From Sporomusaceae bacterium UBA7701 (GTDB lineage: Bacteria > Bacillota > Negativicutes > Sporomusales > UBA7701), in contig DLGF01000009.1 in NCBI GenBank assembly GCA_002482545.1, positions 172,990 to 236,989 of the forward strand: a stretch of 64,000 nt of DNA. The letters are read 5' to 3'. Under the pieces are notes generated by a model. That model did no database searches and was not told where the DNA came from. It saw only the letters and a program-made list of their open reading frames with translations. Positions within the stretch are counted from its first letter, which is position 1, and each line of letters begins with the position of its first letter. The position numbers and the translations under genes are program-made. Of this stretch, positions 49,687 to 58,662 are shown piece after piece.

Positions 49687-50274
49687 TTAGGAAGCAATCA
49701 TCCTCACCAGGGAGTCGGCCGTTTCTTGCCGTTTGTCCGGATTGTCAAACCGCGAGGCCAATAGTTGTTGCCCGCTCAGAACCGAAAACAGGATGGTTCC
49801 TATGGCGGTGCCGACCAGATCGCGGCGAATCTCCCCCTTCTCCATCGCCGCCGCCACTCTTTCTTCGACAATGCGGCAGCAGTTGGCGTGGCTTTGTTCA
49901 AGACGCGCCTGGATATCGGGAAAGTGCTGCATAATTTCCAGGGCAAAATGAACATGCCGTCCTTCGCGCATCGCCGGGTCTATGCCCAGCAGTTCCTGAA
50001 TGTAACGCTCCAGTTCCTGGTCGGCGATCATCGACCGCACCGTCTCCCGAAGCGGCACGGCGCCACTAAACAGCTCGCCGTATTTCTGCTCCACCCGGTC
50101 CAGAAAATAGTGAACCGCCTCGCGGAGCAGCGCCTCCTTGCTGGAGAAGTAATGATAAATGCCGCCTTTGGTCATGCCGAGTTCTCTGGCGACATCAATC
50201 AGCGAGACATAGTTGTAGCCACGCAGCCAAAACAGGCGTAACGCGGCTATTGTGATATTCTCTCTTCTGTTCAT
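49687..50274 (-). CDS. TetR-family regulator of the RND operon
   Basis: A 195-residue TetR protein (helix-turn-helix about 5-52, LRLFWLRGYNYVSLIDVARELGMTKGGIYHYFSSKEAL) with a C-terminal helical ligand domain. It lies directly upstream of the adaptor and permease genes in the same orientation, with a 28-base palindrome between, so it is the probable local repressor. A weak purine stretch precedes the ATG. The inducing compound cannot be read from sequence. Confidence 0.9.
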   Translation of the reverse strand: MNRRENITIAALRLFWLRGYNYVSLIDVARELGMTKGGIYHYFSSKEALLREAVHYFLDRVEQKYGELFSGAVPLRETVRSMIADQELERYIQELLGIDPAMREGRHVHFALEIMQHFPDIQARLEQSHANCCRIVEERVAAAMEKGEIRRDLVGTAIGTILFSVLSGQQLLASRFDNPDKRQETADSLVRMIAS

Positions 50275-50460
50275 AACTTACTCCTCCTATGCGGAAAGCC
50301 TGTCGGACCGGTCGCCATGCTGCTATTATCGCGTATCGCCGGGACAGTGTCAAAATGAAATCTTATCCGTTTTTTTTGACAAGTTTTAGCCGGGAAGGGG
50401 CTGACCCCAGCCAGGTCGCGCGTTGCCGGGCGCCCGCCGGAAATATTGGTAATCCACTGC

Positions 50461-50489
50461 TTGGCAATTCTTGATTTATTTGCTATAAT
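50461..50489 (+). promoter_or_regulatory. Promoter of exoA
   Basis: TTGGCA (50461-50466) and a perfect TATAAT (50484-50489) with 17-base spacing. Transcription would begin near 50497, about 65 bases before the start codon. Confidence 0.85.
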
Positions 50490-50562
50490 ACACGCAAAAA
50501 ATGAGAATTGTCTGCCGCAGGGAGCGGAAATCACGGACATGGAAAATGGAAAGAGGTCGGAT

Positions 50563-51315
50563 ATGAAACTGGTGTCATGGAATGTAAATGGGCTGAGAGC
50601 CTGCCTTGGCAAAGGCTTTCATGATTTTTTCACCGCCATTGACGCGGATGTCTTTTGTATTCAGGAGACCAAGATGCAGGAGGATCAGGCCGAACTCAAT
50701 CTGGCCGGCTTCCGCCAGTACTGGAACAGCGCCGTCAAAAAAGGCTATTCCGGTACGGCCGTCTTCACCCGGGTGGAACCCGTGTCAGTAACCTATGGGA
50801 TGAATATCGCCGAGCACGACCAGGAGGGCCGGATCATTACGCTGGAGCTGGATGAATTCTATCTCGTAAACACCTATACCCCCAATTCCCAGCGGGGCCT
50901 GCTGCGCCTTGACTATCGCCTGAAGTGGGAAGACGACTTCCGCAGCTATCTCCTGCAACTGGATAAAGTCAAACCGGTTATTGTCTGCGGCGATATCAAC
51001 GTGGCCCACCAGGAGATCGACATCAAAAACCCCAAGGCCAATCGCCGCAACGCCGGGTTTACCGATGAAGAAAGGGAAAAACTGAGCCTGCTGCTGCAAG
51101 CCGGATTCACCGACTCCTTCCGCCACTTATATCCCGACAAGCGGGACGCCTACACCTGGTGGTCCTATATGATGAATGCGCGGGCCCGCAACATCGGGTG
51201 GCGCATCGACTATTTCCTGGTATCCGAACGGCTGAGAGATTCTATCCGCGATTCCTTCATCTATCCCGATATCCTGGGCAGCGACCACTGCCCGGTCGGG
51301 CTGGAAATATTTTAG
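50563..51315 (+). CDS. xth: Exonuclease III / AP endonuclease
   Basis: The 250-residue enzyme cleaves DNA at abasic sites in base excision repair. Active-site motifs: WNVNGLRA with N7, E35 in IQETK, the GDINVAH strand with Asp and Asn, WRIDYF and the final GSDHCPV with the catalytic Asp-His pair. The ATG used has GAGG 7 bases upstream; upstream in-frame ATGs lie nearer the promoter and lack a ribosome site. Single-gene unit with a consensus-like promoter and a strong terminator. Length and motifs are standard. Confidence 0.95.
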   Translation: MKLVSWNVNGLRACLGKGFHDFFTAIDADVFCIQETKMQEDQAELNLAGFRQYWNSAVKKGYSGTAVFTRVEPVSVTYGMNIAEHDQEGRIITLELDEFYLVNTYTPNSQRGLLRLDYRLKWEDDFRSYLLQLDKVKPVIVCGDINVAHQEIDIKNPKANRRNAGFTDEEREKLSLLLQAGFTDSFRHLYPDKRDAYTWWSYMMNARARNIGWRIDYFLVSERLRDSIRDSFIYPDILGSDHCPVGLEIF

Positions 51316-51350
51316 CCGCGCCGGTCAGCCTTGACCGTAGATAACGAACA

Positions 51351-51402
51351 AAACAGGCCGGAATTCTGCTGGAAATACCAGGTAGAATTCCGGCCTGTTT
51401 TG
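51351..51402 (+). terminator. Terminator after exoA
   Basis: AAACAGGCCGGAATTCT and AGAATTCCGGCCTGTTT form a 17-bp perfect outer stem, with further partial pairing inside, ending in TTTTG. Confidence 0.85.
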
Positions 51403-51458
51403 TGCTACGATTACCTCAAAACAGCCATTGCGGAAAATAAGTCAGGAGGTTTTAGGCC

Positions 51459-52280
51459 ATGCGCTTGGACAAGTTGACATGGAAACAGGCGGAAGCCGCC
51501 GTCGGGGAAGATGCCACCGTTTTACTGCCGGTCGGAAGCATCGAGCAGCACGGACCGCTGGGGCCGCTGGGCACGGACTATATCATTCCTGAGGAAATAG
51601 CCCGGCGGTTGGCGGACCAGCCCGGCCTGCTGGTGCTGCCCGCCCTGCCCTACGGCGTCTGCCCCGGCCATCTTGAGTTTCCCGGCACGATCGATATCGG
51701 CCATGACGCCTTTCGGGCCGTGGTTGTCAACATTGCCCTGAGTCTGATGAAACACGGCGTCCGGAAATTCATATTCCTGAACGGGCACGGCGGCAACACC
51801 GCCCCGTTGGGCGAAGCGGGGCTCGCCGTTTATCAAAATGGCGGGCTGGCGGCCATCATCGATTGGTGGTCCCTGGCTCCGCAACTCAATCCGTCCTGGT
51901 TAGGCGGCCACGGCGCCGGGCAGGAAACCTCCGTGATGATGGCCATCAAACCGGAATGGGTCGACAAGAGCCTGTACTTTCCTGCCGAAATCCGTCAGCT
52001 TTCAACCAACCTCACCGCCACCCACCTGGGAACGGTGAGGTTCGGCGACGGCGTCATCCGCATTGTCCGCGAGGTCCGGGACGTGACAACCAGCGGCGCC
52101 TTCGGCCCCGACGACCCGCGGGAGGCAAACGCCGCCTGGGGAACCGAAATGCTGGCCGGAGTGACCGATTATATTCAGCGGTTCATCGAGGAATTCCAGC
52201 GGATTGAGCTGCCGCCGCGCGGAGCGCCGGGGGCGGATTTACACGGGAACCGGCAAGGGCGATTCACGCCCCGCGGCTAA
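51459..52280 (+). CDS. Creatininase-family metal amidohydrolase
   Basis: A 273-residue protein of the creatininase fold, which hydrolyses cyclic amides or formamides with two metal ions. Ligand motifs: GSIEQHGP (E and H near 29-32), GTDY (D39), FLNGHGGNT and a later Glu in GAGQETS. Family members include creatinine amidohydrolase and enzymes of riboflavin/F420 and mycofactocin pathways; the true substrate here is not evident. CAGGAGG lies about 10 bases before the ATG. It stands alone between two terminators. Confidence 0.85.
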   Translation: MRLDKLTWKQAEAAVGEDATVLLPVGSIEQHGPLGPLGTDYIIPEEIARRLADQPGLLVLPALPYGVCPGHLEFPGTIDIGHDAFRAVVVNIALSLMKHGVRKFIFLNGHGGNTAPLGEAGLAVYQNGGLAAIIDWWSLAPQLNPSWLGGHGAGQETSVMMAIKPEWVDKSLYFPAEIRQLSTNLTATHLGTVRFGDGVIRIVREVRDVTTSGAFGPDDPREANAAWGTEMLAGVTDYIQRFIEEFQRIELPPRGAPGADLHGNRQGRFTPRG

Positions 52281-52405
52281 AAAAATTTTCCTTACGCCGG
52301 AGTGCAGCCTGGAACCGGACAAGGCTTTGCCGGTCCCCAATGGTTGCCCGGGCCTGTGATAAGCCTCCGGAAGCGTTTCAACGCCTTCATCCCTGCCCGC
52401 AATCG

Positions 52406-52445
52406 CAAAGGCTGCCCCGCTTTTTACAGCAGGGCAGCCTTTTTC
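52406..52445 (+). terminator. Terminator after the creatininase-family gene
   Basis: AAAGGCTGCCC and GGGCAGCCTTT stem followed by TTC, with A-run and T-run on the two sides. Between convergent genes it can serve both strands. Confidence 0.8.
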
Positions 52446-52487
52446 AGAGCGCTGCAGGCTGGAAAAACCTTACCCCGCGTCGTCAGC

Positions 52488-52961
52488 TCAGCTTCGCAGC
52501 GTCGCAATCAGCCGCTTGGGCCTCAGCAGAAGCTCGATGGCGTCGACGGGGCCGGTGGTCACGACATCCACCTGGCTCAGACTGCGAAAGTAGGCGCCTT
52601 CCCGGCCGACGACGCCGATGGCCAGGGCCGCCAGCCGGAACATTTCGGCATCGTTGGCGCCGTTGCCGATGCAGACGGTCTGGTCACTCCCGATCGCCCT
52701 GACCAGATCGGCTTTTTGCGCAGCCTCATTGCCGGGCGCGATAATATGGAGGCCGACCGAGGGAACGTCGGACAATTCTTCCCGGGCCGCCCCGAAGGTG
52801 TCCGCCGTCACCACCAATACGCTCAGTTCCTTCGCCAAATCGGCCAGGCGCTGTTTGACGGCATCCGTCAATCGCCCGTCCACCGCCAGCGTCCCGTTAT
52901 AATCAAACACCGCATGGGTCAGGGCCAGCATTTTTCCGTCCGGAAACACAATTTTTTTCAT
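52488..52961 (-). CDS. HAD-family (soluble P-type ATPase-like) protein of the pst operon
   Basis: A compact 157-residue haloacid dehalogenase-fold protein with no cap domain. The nucleophile D20 is in DYNGT, where the usual second Asp (general acid of phosphatases) is Asn. This is a feature shared with P-type ATPase-like members, which have a polar non-acidic residue there. GNGANDAEMF carries the Mg-binding acids. GGAGGAG precedes the ATG. It starts 13 bases after pstB, so it is the last gene of the phosphate uptake operon. A regulatory or phospho-sensing role is possible. Confidence 0.85.
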   Translation of the reverse strand: MKKIVFPDGKMLALTHAVFDYNGTLAVDGRLTDAVKQRLADLAKELSVLVVTADTFGAAREELSDVPSVGLHIIAPGNEAAQKADLVRAIGSDQTVCIGNGANDAEMFRLAALAIGVVGREGAYFRSLSQVDVVTTGPVDAIELLLRPKRLIATLRS

Positions 52962-52974
52962 GCTTTCTCCTCCA

Positions 52975-53718
52975 TCAGCCTAGCTGGCCAAACAAAAAGT
53001 CCTTACTTCGCTCCTTTTGGGGCTGGGATAACAGTTTTTCGGTTTCGCCAAACTCCACCAGTTCTCCCTCCAGCAGCAGCGCGGTGTCCCGGGCGATTCT
53101 CCTGGCTTGCTGCAAATTATGGGTCACAATGACGACCGTCACCCGGTCGGCGAGTTTCAGCAGCAATTCCTCTATCTGGCGAATGGACCGGATATCCAGG
53201 CTGGAACATGGCTCATCAAACAGGATTGCTTTCGGGTCCAGCGCCAAAACACGGGCGATCGACAAACGCTGCAACTGCCCGCCGGATAGGTTGCTAGCCG
53301 GGGATGAGAGCTTGTCTTTCACTTCGTCCCATAGCGCCACTTCCCGGAGGCAGCGCTCGGCGACGGCCTCCGCCTCCGTCCGGGCTATTCCGTAATACCG
53401 CGGGCCGAACAACACGTTCTCCTTAATGCTCATCGGCAGGGCGATCGGGTTTTGAAATACCATGGCAATGCTGCGGCGGGCGGTCACTGCATCCAGCGCG
53501 CGGTACAGATCGATTCCCGCCAGTAAAATATCGCCCTTGCGGCGGAAGCCCGGCTGCAGTTCGGCGGTGCGGTTGATGGACTTCAGCAGCGTTGTTTTGC
53601 CGCAGCCGGACGGGCCAATGATGGCGGAAATCTGCCTGGATTTAAACTCCACCCCGACATCTTTCAGAATATGGCAGGCTGAATACCAAACATTCAAGTT
53701 CCGTAACGTAATATTCAT
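52975..53718 (-). CDS. pstB: Phosphate ABC transporter ATPase PstB
   Basis: A 247-residue ABC ATPase: Walker A GPSGCGKTT at 35-43, Q-loop VFQNPIALP, signature LSGGQLQR, Walker B ILFDEPCSSLD and switch His in VTHNLQQA. It powers high-affinity phosphate import at the membrane. The ATG overlaps the pstA stop as ATGA, so translation is coupled. Order and overlap with pstSCA support phosphate over other anions. The sequence is somewhat divergent from canonical PstB (for example LPMSIKENVLFGPR), so another oxyanion cannot be wholly excluded. Confidence 0.88.
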   Translation of the reverse strand: MNITLRNLNVWYSACHILKDVGVEFKSRQISAIIGPSGCGKTTLLKSINRTAELQPGFRRKGDILLAGIDLYRALDAVTARRSIAMVFQNPIALPMSIKENVLFGPRYYGIARTEAEAVAERCLREVALWDEVKDKLSSPASNLSGGQLQRLSIARVLALDPKAILFDEPCSSLDIRSIRQIEELLLKLADRVTVVIVTHNLQQARRIARDTALLLEGELVEFGETEKLLSQPQKERSKDFLFGQLG

Positions 53719-54572
53719 AGGCTTCCGGTCTCCCTTTGGGCCATTTTTCGGATGACGAGCGCCGCGATATTGCAGACAAGCAACAGCCCCAGCAAGACCA
53801 GGGCGGTGGCGTACGCCCGTTCGAGGGAAATATGCTGGCTGAACAAGATGTATAAGTGATAGGGAAGCGCCATCACCGGCTGGGTTAACTCGATGGATCC
53901 CCGGGACATGATGACCGCGGCGGTCACCATGATGGGCGCGGTCGCCCCGGCGGCATAGCCGATCGCCAGCAGCGCCGCGCTTACGAGCCCCGGAACGGCG
54001 GCAGGCAGGGTAACCCGCAGCAGCAGATACCACCGGGAGACTCCCAGGCTTAAACCCAGGGCGCGGTATTTGTCGGCAGCCGACAAGATACTGTTGCGCA
54101 TGAGGGCTACCAAGGTGGGAAAAACCATTATTGCCAAGGTGAGACTCCCGGACAGCAGGGAAAGGCCAAAACCAAGATAGACGACGAATACCGCATACCC
54201 GAACATCCCGGTAAGAATCGAGGGCAAGCCCACCATGCCGGTAATGATCGCGTAGAGCGCCCGGTCCGCCCGCGAGGAATACCCGTACTCCGCCAGATAA
54301 ACCGCCGTAATCAGGGCCACGGGAGCAGCAAAGGCCATCGACAGTCCGATTAAGCCGAGCGTTCCTTTTATCGCCGGCAGAATTCCGCCCGCTGCCCCAA
54401 GGACGGCTCCTTTAGGCAGCGTGGAAAGGAACTCCCAGGAAATAACGCGCCCGCCCTTCCAGACCAGGCAGCCGACTATAAACAGCAAAATCGCCGGCAG
54501 GAGCAAGCCGCTGCCCCATAAGAGGAATAGCCCCAGCCTGTCCCAAAATATTCTGGCAGACGTCAGCTTCAT
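53715..54572 (-). CDS. pstA: Phosphate ABC transporter permease PstA
   Basis: A 285-residue permease with six helices and the binding-protein-dependent inner-membrane motif near YRALGLSLGVSRWYLLLRVTLPAAVPG (EAA loop that contacts PstB). GMVGLPSILTGMFG is characteristic of PstA/PstC. It overlaps pstC upstream and pstB downstream by 4 bases each, so the whole block is translationally coupled. Confidence 0.9.
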   Translation of the reverse strand: MKLTSARIFWDRLGLFLLWGSGLLLPAILLFIVGCLVWKGGRVISWEFLSTLPKGAVLGAAGGILPAIKGTLGLIGLSMAFAAPVALITAVYLAEYGYSSRADRALYAIITGMVGLPSILTGMFGYAVFVVYLGFGLSLLSGSLTLAIMVFPTLVALMRNSILSAADKYRALGLSLGVSRWYLLLRVTLPAAVPGLVSAALLAIGYAAGATAPIMVTAAVIMSRGSIELTQPVMALPYHLYILFSQHISLERAYATALVLLGLLLVCNIAALVIRKMAQRETGSL

Positions 54573-55456
54573 CGGCCATCCTCCTCCCTCCGCGGGCTCA
54601 GCCAGCCGTTAACCCCTATGTTTATCGCCGTAACCAGCGCCAGCAGAACCAACCCGGCGGCAAACAAGCCCTGGTGATGGAGGCTGCCGGCCTCGGAGCT
54701 GCCCAGTTCCAGGGCGATCAGCGCCGAGAGCGTCTCGCCTTTGCTGAACCAGGAGTCCGGCATAGTTAACGTGTTGCCGGCCAGCATCAGCACCGCCATC
54801 GTTTCCCCGGTGGCTCGGCCGAAGGCTATCGCGATGGCCGCCGCTATGTTTTTGTAGACCAGCGGCAACAGCACCCGGGTCACGGCGTACGGCTCAGAAA
54901 CCCCCAGGGCTGACGCGGCCTCGCGGTACCCGGCGGGGATTGACTGAAGAGCATGATAGCTGCCGGAAATAATATAAGGCAGGATCATGACCGCCAGCAC
55001 GATGGATCCGCAGAACAGCGACTCGCCGCTGGCCATGCCCAATTTCACCTCAAAGAAGGTTACCAGGACGGCCGCGCCCAAAAAGCCATAGACAACGGAT
55101 GGAATGCCCGTCAGCAAAAGAATAACCGGCCGCATCAGCTGCCCTACCCAGGGCGGTGCGACTTCGGAGAGAAATATCGCACTGCAGACCCCCAGCGGGC
55201 TCGCCAGCAGCAAGGCGCCAACCGCACACCACAGCGTACTGGCAATCATCGTCAGAATACCCAGGCGAGGCTGCTGTCCCAAGGGTGCCCAGGCGTCGCT
55301 TCTCAAAATTTCCAGCCCGAACTGGTGCCAGGCCGCTGAACTTCCATAACCGATAAAACCATAGATGGATATAAGAAAGCCGGCCGCCAGGCAGGAAACG
55401 AGCATTCCCACCGCGGCAAGCCGTTTATCGGTTTTGTCTCCCCTGACCGGCGTCAT
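54569..55456 (-). CDS. pstC: Phosphate ABC transporter permease PstC
   Basis: A 295-residue permease with six helices; TGIPSVVYGFLG and the EAA loop YREAASALGVSEPYAVTRVLLP are typical of PstC, as is FGRATGETMAVLMLAGN. A TTG nine codons upstream is an alternative start; the ATG is chosen because the TTG lies next to the upstream hairpin and has no ribosome site. It follows pstS across a hairpin and overlaps pstA. Confidence 0.9.
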   Translation of the reverse strand: MTPVRGDKTDKRLAAVGMLVSCLAAGFLISIYGFIGYGSSAAWHQFGLEILRSDAWAPLGQQPRLGILTMIASTLWCAVGALLLASPLGVCSAIFLSEVAPPWVGQLMRPVILLLTGIPSVVYGFLGAAVLVTFFEVKLGMASGESLFCGSIVLAVMILPYIISGSYHALQSIPAGYREAASALGVSEPYAVTRVLLPLVYKNIAAAIAIAFGRATGETMAVLMLAGNTLTMPDSWFSKGETLSALIALELGSSEAGSLHHQGLFAAGLVLLALVTAINIGVNGWLSPRREEDGR

Positions 55457-55481
55457 GATATCATCTCGCTTTGCAACAGGC

Positions 55482-55508
55482 AAGGGTAGTTGTGCGCCAA
55501 CTACCCTT
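55482..55508 (-). terminator. Intercistronic hairpin between pstS and pstC
   Basis: AAGGGTAGTTG and CAACTACCCTT form an 11-bp stem around GCGCA, 8 bases after the pstS stop. With no real T-run it probably protects pstS mRNA or causes partial termination, raising binding protein over permease, as is common for such operons. Confidence 0.65.
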
Positions 55509-55516
55509 ATTTACTG

Positions 55517-56410
55517 CTATTTTACTCTTACAGGAACAAAACCCATCGCCTCGATGGCTTTATAACCGTTCTCGGAAAGCAGATACTCGATGAAATTCTG
55601 TTGTTTGTCGTCCGGCTTGTCCTTGGTGATGATAATCAGCGGTCTTGCTATCTGGTACTTGCCGGCTGCGATATTTTCAGAGGTCGGAGCAATACCGTTC
55701 ACCGACAGAACGCCAAACTTGGCCTTGTCCGCCTGAACAAACCCCACTGAAACATACCCTATCGCATCAACATTTTCCTGTACTTTTCCGGCCAGCGCTC
55801 CCATGGAAGGAAGCTGAATGGCTTCTTTGGTTATAGGCGTGCCCTTCATGATCGCCTCGTCAAAAGCCTGCGTCGCGCCGCCGCCTAAATCCCTCACCGC
55901 GACGACAATCGGACGGTTGGGCAGCGAAGCGTCCAATTGCTGCCAGGTCTTCAGTTCTCCGGAGAATATCTTCTTGACTTCCTCCGCGGTCAGGTTCGGT
56001 TTGACTTGAAGGACCGGGTTCTTGGGATTCACGGCGATCGTGAGGGCATCATAGCCCAAGGTGTAAAATTTGTGATTCGGCAGCTTGGCCTTTTCACTGT
56101 CCTTGATTTCCCGGGATACCAGGCCGATATCTACCGTGCCGTTTATGGCCGAGTTTACACCCAGCCCCGACCCGCCGGAGGCGACAAAGATGACAATTTG
56201 CTCATCAGGCAACTGGGCATTGACCTTTTTCCAGGTCTGGTATTTTTCCGTGAAGTCGTTGGCGCAATTGGCGATCGTCGGCGCCAGTGTGCTGGAACCG
56301 CCAATTTTGATCGAGCTGTCTTTCGGCGCCGGCGCCTGGGTGTTGGTCGAGCCGCAACCGGCCGTAACCGCCAGACTGACAATCAGCAACAGTAATAAAA
56401 CTTTTTTCAT
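55517..56410 (-). CDS. pstS: Phosphate-binding lipoprotein PstS
   Basis: A 297-residue solute-binding protein with a lipoprotein signal (VTAGC, lipidated Cys near residue 19). IGGSSTLAPTIANCANDF is the phosphate-loop region and SGGSGLGVNSAINGTVDIGLVSRE the second binding segment of PstS. ATG preceded by AAAGGTGG and AGGAGA. A -35/-10 pair lies upstream. It is first in pstSCAB plus HAD; phoU is not in the window. Confidence 0.92.
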   Translation of the reverse strand: MKKVLLLLLIVSLAVTAGCGSTNTQAPAPKDSSIKIGGSSTLAPTIANCANDFTEKYQTWKKVNAQLPDEQIVIFVASGGSGLGVNSAINGTVDIGLVSREIKDSEKAKLPNHKFYTLGYDALTIAVNPKNPVLQVKPNLTAEEVKKIFSGELKTWQQLDASLPNRPIVVAVRDLGGGATQAFDEAIMKGTPITKEAIQLPSMGALAGKVQENVDAIGYVSVGFVQADKAKFGVLSVNGIAPTSENIAAGKYQIARPLIIITKDKPDDKQQNFIEYLLSENGYKAIEAMGFVPVRVK

Positions 56411-56454
56411 TCTCCTATACCACCTTTCAGTAGAACCAAGATATTCCATATATC

Positions 56455-56483
56455 ATTTTTATGCATCCTCAGCATTTTGTCAA
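56455..56483 (-). promoter_or_regulatory. Promoter of the pst operon
   Basis: Perfect -35 TTGACA (56478-56483) with a weak AAAAAT (56455-56460) at 17 bases on the minus strand. The weak -10 fits an activated promoter such as one under PhoP control, but no clear repeated PhoP box was recognised. Confidence 0.5.
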
Positions 56484-56536
56484 TGCCTGTCGCCGGTGTC
56501 TGCCGGCATTATCCATACTTGCCCACCAGCGGCAAA

Positions 56537-56567
56537 GAAAAAAAGCCCTACTGCATGCAGCAGGGCC
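56537..56567 (-). terminator. Terminator after the zinc-ribbon protein gene
   Basis: GCCCTGCTGCATGCAGTAGGGC forms a hairpin around the palindromic GCATGC, followed by TTTTTTTC on the minus strand. Confidence 0.85.
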
Positions 56568-56639
56568 CGCCTCGCTCTTCCGGCGGTATTACCCGTAATG
56601 GAAACGCGGCTTTGCTCATCCCCGCGGCTGATTCAGACG

Positions 56640-57620
56640 TTATGACCTGTCCTCCTCCTGCCGGGCCAGCGCCAGCCGGATATGGTCGTACAACTGACCC
56701 AGATGGGTTTCATCGGCGATCCGCAGCCAGGCTTCGCGCGAATATCGCTTATTGATGCACTCCAAAGCCCCGCCCCCGTCCTCATGGAGAATGACTTCCG
56801 CCAGGCGGGAATAGGGGATGATCCGCCATTCGCCATGCTGCCCGCCCGGAGACCCGGTAAAACTGTACAACCCTTGATCGGTCGCCACCAGTACCCCCGT
56901 CTCGCCCTCCACTTCCGCTTCCGGCACGACAAGCTGCACCTTTTCTCCCAGCCACAGCGCTCCCGGAACATTCCGCAGCAGGCGCTTGACTTCGCTATTC
57001 AGGCCCGAAAAGCCGGGAATGACTTCCTCCACGGGCGTACCGGTTGCAAAATCCCCTTTGAGCACCGTGTAATGCAAGCGTTCGTCCTCGAATATGGAAA
57101 CAGCGGCCTGAATGTCGGCAAGCTTACTCTTGTACATAATGATGCAGGGCACCATGTCAACAGCCATCCGGGTAGCCGTCAGCCCCCGGCGGAGAACCTC
57201 GCTCAGCCGCCTGGTGAGACGCTCGCTATCGCCGGTGGATTTGAGCACTACGCTATAGTGGTCGCCGGAACGGTCGCCGTCTCTGACAGGCTCCGCCCGT
57301 CCAAGGACCAAGCGTTTATTGCCGCGGGCCGGCAGCTCGGCCTTCAGTCTGGCGAACAGGGCGGCGGCCTGACGCCGCACCTCGGCCTCGTCCAGTCCCT
57401 GCGACCGTAAATCCGCAACAAATCGATCGTAGGAATTCGCGAGGTCGGCGGTGGATTGCCCGCGGCTGCCGGCCCCGGCAGTCGGAGCGCCGGCGGGTTC
57501 GGAAGCCACCGGTCCGGGCGCGCCAAACGCCGCGAGATTTTCCCCGCAGAACGTACAGTATTTTACGGCAGCCACCTGAGGAAGCCTCCCGCCGCAGGAA
57601 GGGCAAAAACAAAGCAGCAC
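56640..57620 (-). CDS. Zinc-ribbon domain protein of unknown function (326 aa)
   Basis: The N-terminus has a zinc ribbon, CPSCGGRLP then YCTFCG (two CxxC pairs near residues 6-28), a Gly/Ala/Pro-rich linker (about 30-60), and a soluble region of about 260 residues with no known motif. The C-terminal part (LVATDQGLYSFTGSPGGQHGEWRIIPYSRL) resembles the strand pattern of PH-like domains. The ATG two codons upstream would be one base from AGGAGG, so the GTG at correct spacing is preferred. Monocistronic with its own terminator. Confidence 0.7.
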   Translation of the reverse strand: MLLCFCPSCGGRLPQVAAVKYCTFCGENLAAFGAPGPVASEPAGAPTAGAGSRGQSTADLANSYDRFVADLRSQGLDEAEVRRQAAALFARLKAELPARGNKRLVLGRAEPVRDGDRSGDHYSVVLKSTGDSERLTRRLSEVLRRGLTATRMAVDMVPCIIMYKSKLADIQAAVSIFEDERLHYTVLKGDFATGTPVEEVIPGFSGLNSEVKRLLRNVPGALWLGEKVQLVVPEAEVEGETGVLVATDQGLYSFTGSPGGQHGEWRIIPYSRLAEVILHEDGGGALECINKRYSREAWLRIADETHLGQLYDHIRLALARQEEDRS

Positions 57621-57805
57621 CAACATTCCTCCTTCCAGCCTATCACCGAACTAGAAATTAGAAATCACTTCGGCCTCACCGGGACAAATTCCTTTTCCGG
57701 CACCACGACGCGCGGTTCCGGCCCCCCATTGCCTGCAAAACTTCCGCCGTACCGGCAAATTCGCCAAGGGCGGCCAGGCTGGAAGCCTTTCGCCGCAAGA
57801 GCCAA

Positions 57806-57850
57806 GCCGAAAAAACCAAAACCGCGGATCGCGGTTTTGGTTTTTTCGGC
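57806..57850. terminator. Very strong bidirectional terminator
   Basis: GCCGAAAAAACCAAAACCGCG and its exact complement form a 21-bp stem around GAT. It ends the dioxygenase gene on the minus strand. Confidence 0.9.
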
Positions 57851-57879
57851 CATATCCCGAGCGGGAGGCAATCAGGTCG

Positions 57880-58662
57880 TCACTTCGCGGATTGCAGCAG
57901 GAAGCAACGCATAGAAACGGAGGCGTTCTGGATGCCTTCATGGATAAACCGCAGCTCGTCCGTTTCCTCCTGCAGGGCAAGGGTGTACAGCATGGGCAGG
58001 TAGTGTTCGTTGGTGGGGATCGCCAGTTGGGCGTGGAGCAGCTCTTCATAGTTAATCAAGGCCGTGTGGTTTTTGCTTTGCAACAGCTGTTTCATTTCCT
58101 CGTCCGCCTTTACCGCCCAGTCATAGGGTTCGGCCTTCTCGTCCCACTGGGCCATCCGGAGATTATGTACGATATTTCCGCTGCCGATGATGAGTACCCC
58201 TTCGCTTCGCAGCGGCGCCAGCGCCTTGGCCAGCTCGTAGTGATAGTGCGCCGGTTTCCGGATATCCAGGCTCAACTCGCTAACCGGGATATCGGCGTCG
58301 GGATACAGCCAGGTCAGGACCGCCCAGGCGGCATGATCGAGTCCCCAGCCCTGGTCGCAGACGACCTTTGCGTCGCCGACGGCCGCCGCCACCCGCGCCG
58401 CACATTCCGGTGCGCCCGGGCAGGCGTATTGGACCCGGTATAACTCGGGAGGAAACCCGTAGAAATCATAAATGGTTTTCGGCCGCTCCTCGCAGGTGAC
58501 ATGCGTTCCGTCCGTCAGCCAATGGGCCGAGACCACCACAATCGCCTGCGGCCGGGGAATGCTCCGCCCCAGCTTGGCCAGACTCCTGGTATAGCCGTTG
58601 TCCGCGACGATGTTCATCGGCGATCCGTGCCCGATAAATAAAACCGGCATCTTATTCATCAT
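57880..58662 (-). CDS. ygiD: Class III extradiol dioxygenase (DODA/YgiD type)
   Basis: A 260-residue LigB-fold protein like 4,5-DOPA extradiol dioxygenase YgiD. Metal-binding His residues appear in FIGHGSPMN and VVSAHWLTDG, with GLDHAAWAVL and GSGNIVHNL carrying the acid-base residues. True substrates in bacteria are mostly unknown, and an oxygenase in an anaerobe may act in detoxification or a side reaction. GGAGG lies just before two adjacent ATGs. It stands alone. Confidence 0.87.
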   Translation of the reverse strand: MMNKMPVLFIGHGSPMNIVADNGYTRSLAKLGRSIPRPQAIVVVSAHWLTDGTHVTCEERPKTIYDFYGFPPELYRVQYACPGAPECAARVAAAVGDAKVVCDQGWGLDHAAWAVLTWLYPDADIPVSELSLDIRKPAHYHYELAKALAPLRSEGVLIIGSGNIVHNLRMAQWDEKAEPYDWAVKADEEMKQLLQSKNHTALINYEELLHAQLAIPTNEHYLPMLYTLALQEETDELRFIHEGIQNASVSMRCFLLQSAK

